Shown here one piece after another: positions 10,670 through 19,283 of a DNA stretch of 64,000 nucleotides. The stretch's first letter is position 1. Every line of letters begins with the position of its first letter. Below the pieces are notes generated by a model. It did no database searches. It was not told where the DNA came from and was given only the letters and a program-made list of their open reading frames with translations. The stretch is from Gyromitra esculenta (Eukaryota; Ascomycota; Pezizomycetes; Pezizales; Discinaceae), in assembly GCA_038503075.1 (NCBI GenBank), contig JBCAML010000004.1, positions 1,323,149 to 1,387,148 on the forward strand, in the 5' to 3' direction. The translations under genes were made by a program, and so were the position numbers.

Positions 10670-12517
10670 CGAGTTTTTGAGGAATGGCGCCCTGAGCTTG
10701 AAGGATCAAAGCACCCGATTGATGTGATCAGTGACCATAAAAACCTAGAGTTCTTTATGAGCACTAAGCAACTGAATCGACGTCAAGCTAGATGGGCCGA
10801 ATACTTATCACGCTTCGATTTTGTAATCACATATCGACCAGGGAGCCAAGGAGGAAAACCCGATGCACTGACTAGGAGATCGGGAGATCTCCCCAAGGAA
10901 GGGGATGAAAGACTGGCGCACCAGAGCCAAGTGGTGTTAAAAAAGGAGAATATTGATCCTAAGTTAAGTTTGTTGTCGGCTTCTTTGTCAAATGAAGCCG
11001 CTGAACTGGACGCACCCCTAGAAAAACTCTTTCTAGAAGGATATATCGCTGACAAGTTCCCTGAAAAAATACTTCTAGCACTGGAGAATAAGGAACAACA
11101 GTCGAAGGAAATCACCCTGAGCGAGTGCACTAAGAGAAATGATAAGCTCTACTATCGAGAAAACCTTTACGTCCCAGATCATGATCCCTTCCGATTGGAA
11201 CTAATTAGAAGACATCACGATACCCCTGCGGCAGGACACCCCGGACGAGATAAGACTTTTGAACTCCTGTCTAGAAGCTTTTACTGGCCCAAAATGAGAG
11301 AATCGATTGGCAAATACGTTAGGAACTGTCATATTTGCCAAAAAGCGAAGCCATTGACTCAGCGTACTCAAGGCGTCCTTCGCCCTCTCCCTATTCCAAA
11401 CCGCCCTTGGCAGGAAATTTCGATGGATTTCGTAACAGGTCTTCCAGAATCAGACGGGTACGATGCAATCATGGTAGTGGTTGACCGCTTATCAAAAATG
11501 CAACATCTTATTCCCTGTAATACAACGGTCAACTCCAGAGATGTTGCTGATTTATATCTCCAACACATATGGAAACTCCACGGATTACCCTCGCACGTTA
11601 CCTCTGACCGCGGGACTCAATTTACTGCCCATTTTTGGAAAGAACTTTGCCAATGCCTCGGGATTCAACCTCGAATGTCCACAGCCTTTCATCCAGAAAC
11701 AGATGGACAGACCGAACGACTCAATGCTGTGATGGAACAGTATCTTCGTTCTTACGTATCCTACCAACAAGAAGATTGGAGTAAATGGCTACCGATGGCC
11801 GAGTTCTCTGCTAACAACCAAGAATCGGTTAGCACCAAAGTCTCCCCATTCTTTGCTAATTATGGCTATCACCCACGTTTCGATACCTCTGTTGTTCCGG
11901 TCAAAACGGCTTCCCAGAGCTTAGACGCTGCATCTTTTGCTAGCAAGATGGAAGAATTAAACGACTACCTCCGTATTCAAATCAGAACGGCACAGGATAT
12001 TCAAGAAACAGCCACAAATAAACATCGGATACCGGCCCCGGCGTACCAGATAAATGATCAAGTCTTCGTGTCAATGAAGAATATCCGAACAAATCGTAAT
12101 GCGAGGAAACTGGACTGGAAATGGATGGGGCCTTATCCGATCAAGAAATTGATTTCCCCCTTTGCCTATGAAGTTGACCTCCCGTCCTCGGTTAAGTATC
12201 ACCCTGTCTTCCATGTTTCTTTATTGAAACCTGCGGCCCATGACGCTCTCCCAGGACAAATCATTCCTCCACCGGCGCCTGTCATTGTCAATGACCAAGA
12301 AGAATATTACATCGAGAAAATCTTGGACCAACGAACATACCGCAAGAAACAACAATACCTCGTTGAGTGGACCGGTTATGCACACCCTACCTGGGAACCC
12401 GCTGAAGACCTTACAGACACTTCGGCACTGGAGAAGTTTTTATCTACTTCAATGTTGGCTATTCCTAGTGTTCGCAGGAGCTCACACTTGAAGGGGGGAG
12501 CTACTTTCATGGATTGA
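10670..12517 (+). pseudogene. Pol of copy 2, second half (RNase H end, integrase, chromodomain)
   Basis: Detached 616-codon frame (including stop) beginning RVFEEWRPELEG. It holds the rest of RNase H, the integrase HHCC finger (RRHHDTPAAGH, CHICQ), the DDE core (MDFVTGLPE, TSDRGTQF, HPETDGQTERLN), an SH3-like C-terminal region and a chromodomain (YYIEKILDQR, YLVEWTGY, TWEPAEDL). Without its own start or the frameshift route it is probably not translated. The stop TGA lies inside the 3' LTR. Confidence 0.92.
12490..12500 (+). other. Polypurine tract of copy 2
   Basis: GAAGGGGGGAG lies 4 bp before the 3' LTR, the expected plus-strand primer. It is also coding sequence for the last residues of Pol (LKGGA). 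Confidence 0.7.
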
Positions 12518-12946
12518 CTTAGGAAAGGAATCGTGGTCTGACTGCTGGTTTTGTTATTGTTTGGATGGTTGTATAAGTTCTTTGTTGTTCGGGTATTTTT
12601 TGAGATAATGTCTTTGTGTGTTTCGGTTGTTGTCGGGTTGTGGTTGGTGTTACTGTAAAAGCGGGGTATTTAAGTGAAGGATTTTGGTCGTTCATGTTCT
12701 CCTTTCTCTTCTTTCCTTAAGCAACGTTCTCGTTCACTTCTACCTGTATTACTCTAAATACCACCACGGTTCTATCTCAGAACTTTCGCTGTCGCTGTGA
12801 AACCTCGCTGATACTTCGCCTTGAAGTATACCCACTGTAGAACCTGTAGAAACACTGCACTCCTCGAACGTGTTAGTATCTCGCTTAAGTAGCACTGCTC
12901 ACCTTTAGGGATACTAAAGGGCTTAACGAGAGACTGAACCGTGAGA
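12505..12946 (+). repeat. 3' LTR of copy 2
   Basis: 442 bp, about three differences from the 5' LTR by eye. Followed by the GCGGA duplication. Confidence 0.92.
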
Positions 12947-13174
12947 GCGGAGGGCATTGTTGATCTGAATTTGGGCGGTATTGAGTTTTACCTCATTTTC
13001 CCGTTCGTTCTCTTGGAGGACGTCGATCTGGTCCTCGAGAGCTTGGTAGAGGTCTCGAAGCTGGTTGTATTGCTGCGAGGGGTCTTCTCTTATGCCTTGG
13101 GCGAAAGCTCCTCGTGTGGGGAAGCGTGGGGAAGTGACAGCGATTCCTTCCGTGGTGGGAGCGGGTGTGCTCAT
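12947..13174 (-). pseudogene. 5' part of gag of copy 1b
   Basis: ATG at 13174 (MSTPAPTTEGIAV), about 76 codons of Gag N-terminus including QALEDQIDVLQENE. It ends at NALR where copy 2 inserted. The rest of the gene resumes at 6421. Confidence 0.9.
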
Positions 13175-13233
13175 GGTGGGTTTTGAATGCAGTGCTTAGC
13201 AGGTGGAAGGTGTAGATGTTGGAAGCAACGTAA

Positions 13234-13637
13234 TCTCACGGTTTAGTCTCTCGTTAAGCCCTTCAGTATCCCTGAAGGTAAGCAGTGCTACTTAAGCGAG
13301 ATTCTAACTCATTCGAAGAGTGCGATGTTTCTACAAGTTCCACGAGGAGTCTACTTCAAGGCGAAGTAGCAGCGATATTTCACTGCGACAGCGAAGGTTC
13401 TGAGGTAGAACCGAGATAGTATTTCAGCGATTACAGTAGAAGGTAAACGAGAACGTTGCTTAAGGAAAGAAGAAGAACAAGAACAAGAACGACTGAAATC
13501 CATCGCTTAAATACCCCGCTTTCTTTAACAAAACTTATAACCGAAAGATAACCGAACAACAAAGAGATTGTACAACCATCCAAACAATACAACCCGCAAC
13601 CAAACCACGATTTATTACCCAAAATCAATCCATGAAA
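13234..13637 (-). repeat. 5' LTR of copy 1b
   Basis: 404 bp, ends TCTCACGG and CCATGAAA. The adjoining leader carries the conserved AAGCAACGT primer-binding site in reverse. The bases from 13638 belong to the broken integrase gene, so copy 1b inserted into or next to its upstream exon. Confidence 0.88.
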
Positions 13638-14013
13638 TATACGTATGGAAGGTGTTTTCGTCTTACAGTAAGTTGTAATTCCATGGTCTTTGTAACAAGT
13701 CAAGATACAGAAAATTTTAAATATAATAATATCAATAATTATATTTAGACATCAAATTCGGAGTGCTTTAAAAGCAGTGGACCTGGATGGAACTGAAGCG
13801 CGCAAACTAACTTTACAGCGGAAAAGGGGCCGCTATATGGTTCAAGGACCTAACTGTGTTTTCTCAATTGATGGCCATGATAAATTGAGCCGCTTTGGAT
13901 TTCAAATATACGGTGCTATCGATGCATACTCTAGATACATAGTATGGTGTTATGTTGGCATTTCAAATCGAACGGCAGTATCAGTAAATAAGCAATATCT
14001 TTAAATGGTACGA

Positions 14014-14439
14014 TTTCATGGATTGATTCAGGGATGACTCGTGGTTCGGATGGTTGTACAATTTCTTTGTTGTTCGGTTAAGTTTTGGGTTACTAGGATA
14101 ATGTCTTTGTGTTTCGGTTGTCGCCGGGTTGTTGTTGGTGCTACTGAAAAGCGGGGTATTTAAGGAAGGATTTTGGTCACTTTTGTTCTTTTGTTTTCTT
14201 TCCTTAAGCAACGTTCTCAGTTTACTTCTTCTGTACTTCTTTCAATACTATCTTGATTCTACTTCAGAATCCTCGTGGTCGCTGTCGCTGTAAACACTCT
14301 CACACTTAACTCGCCTTGAGTTAGACCCCCGTAGGACCTGTAGAAAACTTCATCACTCTTATCGCAACAGTTCTTGTTTAAGTAGCTCTGCTCACCTTCT
14401 GGGATACAGAAGGGCTTAGACTGGGACTGAACCGTGAGA
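14014..14439 (+). repeat. Solo LTR in the integrase gene (subfamily B)
   Basis: 426 bp, ends TTTCATGG and CCGTGAGA, target duplication TACGA at 14009-14013 and 14440-14444. Confidence 0.92.
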
Positions 14440-14617
14440 TACGATCAACTGGTCGCATTCCAAAACTTATTCGGTCGGATAAAGGTTCAGAAACAGTCCT
14501 AATCGCCAAATCTCATACACTTTTATGACGAGCAACAAAGCCTAATTTACCTTTCGAAAAAGCCTACTCCTTTGGAAAGTCAGTAAAAAATCAACGAATT
14601 GAAGTGTGGTGGAATAT

Positions 14618-15037
14618 TCTCACGGTTAGATCCCAGTCTAAGCCCTTCTGTATCCCAGAAGGTGAGCGGAGCTACTTAAACGAGAATCGTTGCGATAAGA
14701 GTGGCGAAGTTTTCTACAGGTCCTACGTGGGTTTAACTCCAGGCGAGTTAAGTGTGAGGATGTTTACAGCAACAGCGACCGCAAGGATTCTGAAGTAGAA
14801 TCAAGATAGTATTAAAACGATACAATAGAAGTAAGGTGAGAACGTTGCTTAAAAAAGGAGAAGAAAAGGACTACAAAACAACGAAACCGTCCTCCTTATA
14901 TACCCCGCTTTTCCTATCCAAAGCTCGTAACCGAACATAACCGAAGAACAAAGACTTTATTATCAAAAGAGAACCCATAACCCACAAACATGACTTCTAA
15001 CCGAAACCTAACCCATTATCCTTCTTCATCCGTGAAA
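14618..15037 (-). repeat. Solo LTR in the integrase gene (subfamily B)
   Basis: 420 bp, reverse orientation, ends TCTCACGG and CCGTGAAA, target duplication AATAT at 14613-14617 and 15038-15042. The integrase frame resumes exactly across it. Confidence 0.92.
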
Positions 15038-15802
15038 AATATCCTTACTGATGCACAAACCGAGAGCTGGAAGCAATACTTTGGTAGGCTAGAAGATCAA
15101 GACCTATTTCAAGAGGATAAAATTGATGTTGCCTGTCTCCAATTCATTTATATGAATATGCTTCGTATTCATATACATAGATTCGTTGAGATACACAATA
15201 ATCATCCTATCCGAAAACAGGCTAAACGAGATCACTATTTACCAACCGGTAAGCCATTCGAAATGTATTTTTATCCAGAGTCAGGTATAAATTATAGCCG
15301 TCCAGTAGATAAAGAAATGTTGGAAAGATTGGAGTCGGAAGTGGTGGAATATGATTTAGATGAGTTTTTACCTATCAATACAATTACGTTATTTGAATCA
15401 TTTCTTATATCTGGCGGGTTTCCTAGTTCTTTTTCTTATCAAGATAACCATGAAGAGGGATACCTATTTTTACGAAGAGAGGTATGGAAGCATGTAATGG
15501 CTGGCGGTGAAGTACATATTTTCAATCAGCCTACAGGTGCAGAAGGGTGGGTAGAACAAAGTCGGATGGAACAAGAGATAGCGCAGCATGCTGACAATGC
15601 ATGTGGAGATAAGAGATTGGAGATAAACGAAACAGAGGATGAGGAAAAATATGATATGGCAGGGGATATTAATAGTATAGATGATGAGATAGGAGGATAT
15701 GAGAGTGGTGACGATGATCAATTGGTCTTGGATATTGAAGGGATAAAAGAAAACCATTTTTCTTAATTTTTCTCTATTTTCTATTATTCATACCAGTTCA
15801 TT

Positions 15803-15949
15803 ATGTCTTTTACAAATTGTACGGTACACAACTGCTCATGTACTGAATTTCTCCCTTCACGTGATCGTCCATCACATTGTGCCCTACGAGCATGTCAACA
15901 TATTGAAGGGGCACACAATTCAAATGCTGAAACGACAGAGACAATGTAA
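15803..15949 (+). CDS. Small Cys/His-rich ORF, function unknown
   Basis: 48 codons just downstream of the integrase. It contains CTVHNCSCTEF, then C..RACQH and a His about five residues later, a spacing that suggests a small zinc-binding fold. The last codons ACAATG-TAAGAG overlap a GTAAGA consensus 5' splice site, so this could be a first exon joined to a downstream exon; no in-frame acceptor into the ORF at 16069 was found by eye. Not recognised. It may be an accessory gene of the same mobile unit as the integrase. Confidence 0.35.
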   Translation: MSFTNCTVHNCSCTEFLPSRDRPSHCALRACQHIEGAHNSNAETTETM

Positions 15950-16068
15950 GAGATGGATGATGATGTTATATTAGTATCTGAAAAATCTCATGTGAAACAG
16001 GTAGACAGATGTACGGTAACATTCAAACCTTATATAAATTTCATGTATTGAATTAATAAGTAAAGCTA

Positions 16069-16740
16069 ATGGATCTAGCTACAATTCCTTCCATGATAAT
16101 TCCAACGAGTCGCAGTCATGTTTCCCCGGCCATTCAATATTTACCAATATCTCGTGTTTCTACCACCGTAAAAGCAGAACTACGCAAGCGCAGAGGAAAA
16201 GTATCAGCTGTAAAAGGAACCATGTTAAGCAAATTTAGTACCTTAAATGCCCGCAGTACCCAAGAAAAACACGAAGTCAATCTTGTCGAAATCTCATGCC
16301 ATTTACTATTACATCATAAACAAAAGCCACACGCTACACTCTACAGTGCTTTTCATTCACTTCATTTAAACCCAGAAGAAGAAATCATCGATTGCCAGAA
16401 ATGGCTTCAAAAGCAAGTTTTTGGCCATCCCGCTTGGTGTACACGCCCTGATCGGAGGGAAACAGAACTCAATCCAAAGTTATCAATCTGCGTAGGAGGC
16501 CATACAGGGAAAGGAATTCCACTGGTCGAGTTGTTACAAGGTTCTGGGTTGATTAACGATTTCCTCAAAATCACTAAATCCACTAGTACCACTCCGGTCT
16601 CGTCAAGTAAAGGGAAACAAAAACTTGTAACTCCAATGGTTGCAATTACAGCTTATGTTCGTGACAAAGATGATGATTCTTCAGAGGATGAGCGCCAGAT
16701 TCAAGTTAAGAAGGAAAACTCTTTAGAAATAGCACATTAA
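16069..16740 (+). CDS. Hypothetical protein, 223 aa, next to integrase relic
   Basis: Uninterrupted frame of 223 aa in the same direction as the integrase. The N-terminus is basic (AELRKRRGKVSAVKG), the middle has PAWCTRPDRRE and CVGGHTGKGIPLVELLQGSGL, and the tail is acidic and ends with a VKKE motif (a psi-K-x-E SUMO-type consensus). I do not recognise a family. It has survived in a region where its neighbours are broken, either because it is young or because no LTR happened to hit it. Expression is not shown by the sequence. Confidence 0.4.
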   Translation: MDLATIPSMIIPTSRSHVSPAIQYLPISRVSTTVKAELRKRRGKVSAVKGTMLSKFSTLNARSTQEKHEVNLVEISCHLLLHHKQKPHATLYSAFHSLHLNPEEEIIDCQKWLQKQVFGHPAWCTRPDRRETELNPKLSICVGGHTGKGIPLVELLQGSGLINDFLKITKSTSTTPVSSSKGKQKLVTPMVAITAYVRDKDDDSSEDERQIQVKKENSLEIAH

Positions 16741-16849
16741 CCGAAAAATATGCCTATTCCCGCAACATCTATCATCCCTTTACTACCACCAATAATCAGT
16801 CAACCCTCCCGCAAACGATCCACAGAAGAAATGTCACCTACTCAACGAT

Positions 16850-17273
16850 TTTCACGGATGGAACCGGGTAATGGGTTCGGACGAAGGGACTGGTGTTTAC
16901 GGAGAATTTCCTTTGGGTATAATGGCTTTGTTGTTCGGTTACGTTTCGGTTGTTGTCGGGTTGTTGGCTTGTGCTACGGGAGAGCGGGGTACTTAAGTGA
17001 AAGATTTTAGTCGTCTTTGTATTCTTTCTTCTTCTTTCCTTAAGCAACATTCTCGTTTACCTTCTCCTGTACTTGTCGGAAATACTATCTCAGTTCTATC
17101 TCAGAACCCTCGCTGTTGCTGTTCACTCCGCTGCACTTATTTCGCCTTGAGATAAGACCCCTTGTAGAACTTGTAGAAACGCTGCACTCTTCGAACGTGT
17201 TGTAACCTCGCTTAAGTAGCACTGCTCACCTTCAGGGATACTGAAGGGCTTAACTAGAGGCTCAACCGTGAGA
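16850..17273 (+). repeat. Solo LTR in the 137-codon ORF
   Basis: 424 bp, ends TTTCACGG and CCGTGAGA, target duplication ACGAT at 16845-16849 and 17274-17278. Confidence 0.92.
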
Positions 17274-17437
17274 ACGATCTACCACATCAACCCGCATTCT
17301 CAAAAAAACTCGAAGTGTTGGTACTTTAATAGATGCATTTTTGGCATCTGAGCCCGGGAAACTAATTAAATTTGAACCCGATATTAAGTTGGAAACGGAT
17401 TTAGCCACGAAATTCTTTCCTCGAACTCGAGCACAGG

Positions 17438-17886
17438 TTTCATGGATTAACTTAGGGAAGGAATCGTGGTCAGGTGGTTGGTTTTGTTATTTGCTTGGAT
17501 GGTTGTATGAGTTCTTTATTGTTCGGGTATATTTCGGTTGTTGGGATAATGTCTTTGTATTTCGGTTGTGGTCGGGTTATCGTTGGTGTTACAGGAAAAG
17601 CGGGGTATTTAAGTGAAGGATTTCGGTCGTTTATGTTCTCTTTTTTCTTCTTTCCTTAAGCAACGTTCTCGTTTAACTTCTCCTGTATTCGTTGGAATAT
17701 TATCTCGGTTCTACCTCAGAACCCTCGCTGCCGCTGTCCACTTCGCTGCACCTATCTCGCCTGGAGATAGACCCTTCGTAGAACTTGTAGAAACGCTGCA
17801 CTCTTTGAACGCGTTGATACCTCATTAAGTAGCACTGCTCACCTTCAGGGATACTGAAGGGCTTAACGAGGGACCCAACCGTGAGA
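17438..17886 (+). repeat. 5' LTR of copy 3
   Basis: 449 bp, TTTCATGG to CCGTGAGA. TATTTAA at 17606-17612; AAGCAACGT at 17658-17666. Confidence 0.92.
17606..17666 (+). promoter_or_regulatory. LTR core promoter and putative transcript start
   Basis: The TATA-like TATTTAA is followed about 50 bp later by CTTAAGCAACGTTCTCG, conserved in almost every LTR copy here. If the RNA begins at AAGCAACGT, its 5' end can pair with the primer-binding site downstream of the LTR. Confidence 0.5.
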
Positions 17887-17897
17887 TTACGTTGCTT
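17887..17897 (+). other. Primer-binding site of copy 3 (self-priming type)
   Basis: TTACGTTGCTT directly after the LTR; ACGTTGCTT is complementary to AAGCAACGT in the LTR. Confidence 0.6.
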
Positions 17898-17947
17898 CCA
17901 ACATCTACACCTTCTACCATCATCAGCCCCCCTAGCACTCTTCCATC

Positions 17948-19249
17948 ATGGAAGGAGCCGCCGTCGCTGCGAAACGCTTCCCCACTAGAGAAGCTTTCGC
18001 TCAAGCCTACCGAGACGACCCTGCAGAGTTATACAACGAACTCAGGGAACTGAACCAAGCCCTGGAAGACCAGATTGACGTCCTCCAGGAAAGCGAACGG
18101 GAAAATGAGGTAAAACTCAATACTGCCCAGATCCAAACCGATAATGCCCTCCGTCATGCAACCGAACAAGACCAACGGGTTACCGAAGCCGCCAGCCTAA
18201 TTGCTCGACTTCGACAAGAACGGAACGAAGCCCGATCTGCCACCCAAGCACCCCCCGCCCCACCCAACCTTACAGCTACACCTCCCCCGCCGTCAAATAC
18301 CCACCGATCAGAACGCATGCCGGACCCAGAAAAATTCGATGGATCCCGAGCAAAACTCCCTGGCTTTATTCTCCAATTACGCTCCAAGTTGACCGTTAAC
18401 CGAGACCGCTTCGCCAACGAAACCACGATGATATTGTACACCATCAATCGACTGGAAGGAGCGGCCCTAGAACAGGTCCGTCATACGGTCCTCCCCTCAG
18501 GCCTCACCACTTGGAACAATGCAGAGGAGCTTATCGCCGCCTTGGAAACTGCTTTTGGAGACCCAGATCCGACTGGCACTGCTCGACGAGAACTCCACCA
18601 GCTCCGTCAAGGAAAGCGCGATTTCTCTGCCTATTTAGCCGACTTCCAAAGAATCATGGGCCAGTTGAATTTCGATGAGAACTCGAAGATGGACGCATTG
18701 GAACACGGCATGTCGGAGGAATTAAAAGAAGCCATGGTGTTTGCACCGATCGCCCCTGCTAACCTCCCGGAGATGATCCTCACCCTTACCCGACTGGATA
18801 ACCGTATCCGAGCTCGCAAGGCAGAGAAACGAGGGAACGCCAGAGATAATATGGGTCAATTCAGTGCCCCCGCCGCCTTCACCCCCGCTTCCTCCTTTAC
18901 CCCAGGAGGACTAGCCCCTATGGACTTATCCTTCGGTCGCACTAGCAACATCTCTCGTCCCCCTCAAGACCAACGATATACCATGGTCAATGGACGAAGA
19001 AAGCTCTCTGAAGAAGAAAAACAGTGGCACCGTTCCACTGGAAAATGTATGTTCTGTGCTGCTCCCGACCACTCTTACGCCAACTGTCCCTCGGCCCCAA
19101 AGAAACCTGCCATGAGGGGAGTCCTCACCAATCTCGCCAGTGCTCCTAATCCCCCCGCCTCCTCCGCTCGCCAACTTCCCCCTCCTCCGCTGCCTCCACA
19201 GTTTTTTGCTATCGATGCACCAGGAGCCTCAGACGAGGCTTTAAACTAG
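17948..19249 (+). CDS. Gag polyprotein of copy 3
   Basis: 433 aa starting at ATG 17948 (MEGAAVAAKRFPTREAF). It has an acidic helical N-terminus (to about residue 70), a Pro-rich linker near 95-115, the capsid core about 120-290, a Met/Ser/Pro linker, and one CCHC knuckle (CMFCAAPDHSYANCP) near residue 385. The C-terminus is Pro-rich and ends EALN on the frameshift heptamer. No defect is seen. Most molecules would stop at TAG 19247; a minor share would continue as Gag-Pol. Confidence 0.95.
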   Translation: MEGAAVAAKRFPTREAFAQAYRDDPAELYNELRELNQALEDQIDVLQESERENEVKLNTAQIQTDNALRHATEQDQRVTEAASLIARLRQERNEARSATQAPPAPPNLTATPPPPSNTHRSERMPDPEKFDGSRAKLPGFILQLRSKLTVNRDRFANETTMILYTINRLEGAALEQVRHTVLPSGLTTWNNAEELIAALETAFGDPDPTGTARRELHQLRQGKRDFSAYLADFQRIMGQLNFDENSKMDALEHGMSEELKEAMVFAPIAPANLPEMILTLTRLDNRIRARKAEKRGNARDNMGQFSAPAAFTPASSFTPGGLAPMDLSFGRTSNISRPPQDQRYTMVNGRRKLSEEEKQWHRSTGKCMFCAAPDHSYANCPSAPKKPAMRGVLTNLASAPNPPASSARQLPPPPLPPQFFAIDAPGASDEALN

Positions 19250-19283
19250 TTTCACCGAAGTCGACTAGTGACCCTGCTTCGGT
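19240..19283 (+). promoter_or_regulatory. -1 ribosomal frameshift signal, gag-pol of copy 3
   Basis: TTTAAAC at 19240-19246, TAG at 19247, 7-nt spacer (counting the stop codon), arms ACCGAAG (19254-19260) and CTTCGGT (19277-19283), loop of 16 nt. The heptamer fits X-XXY-YYZ in the gag phase, and the -1 phase is the open pol frame. Confidence 0.78.

Larger units (their letters stand above)
6422..12946 (+). mobile_element. Young chromovirus copy 2, inserted in gag of copy 1b
   Basis: Complete provirus of 6525 bp including a 422-bp nested solo LTR. It is flanked by the 5-bp target duplication GCGGA (6417-6421 and 12947-12951); removing the element and one repeat restores the local gag reading of copy 1b. 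The two 442-bp LTRs differ at about three positions, so insertion was recent. Gag is intact. Pol is interrupted only by the solo LTR at 10243-10664. Confidence 0.93.
1953..13637 (-). mobile_element. Decayed chromovirus copy 1b, split by copy 2 and an LTR
   Basis: Minus-strand provirus, the oldest retrotransposon layer here. From its 5' end it reads: LTR 13234-13637, leader 13175-13233, first part of gag 12947-13174, then copy 2 as an insertion (6422-12946), the rest of gag 5332-6421, and pol 5335-1953. Pol stops at an LTR insertion; its 3' end and 3' LTR are beyond the left edge. Gag carries two stop codons and a frameshift and pol one stop, so it cannot make its proteins. The right LTR abuts the broken integrase gene at 13638. 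Confidence 0.9.
13638..15766 (+). pseudogene. Broken integrase-core (DDE) transposase gene
   Basis: A degraded gene for the rve-type integrase family found as single genes in fungi and animals, with GPN..IDGHDKL, D-G-E and NQRIE.WW motifs. Pieces: a small exon ending near 13669; a probable intron GTAAGT..TTTAG (to about 13748); core part 1 to 14013 (VQGPNCVFSIDGHDKL, Asp codon 13870); part 2 at 14440-14617 (IRSDKGSET, Asp codon 14478; NQRIEVWW, Glu codon 14601); part 3 from 15038 (FGRLEDQDLF, KRDHYLPTGKPFEMYF) with an acidic tail to TAA 15764. Two stops (TAA at 14001, TGA in SHTLL*RA) and two solo LTRs kill it. No terminal repeats of a transposon were identified. Confidence 0.75.

Noticed and set aside
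14990..15037. ATG at 14990 as start of a 258-aa protein
   Set aside because: The first 16 codons lie inside a solo LTR; the rest is the C-terminal part of the broken integrase.
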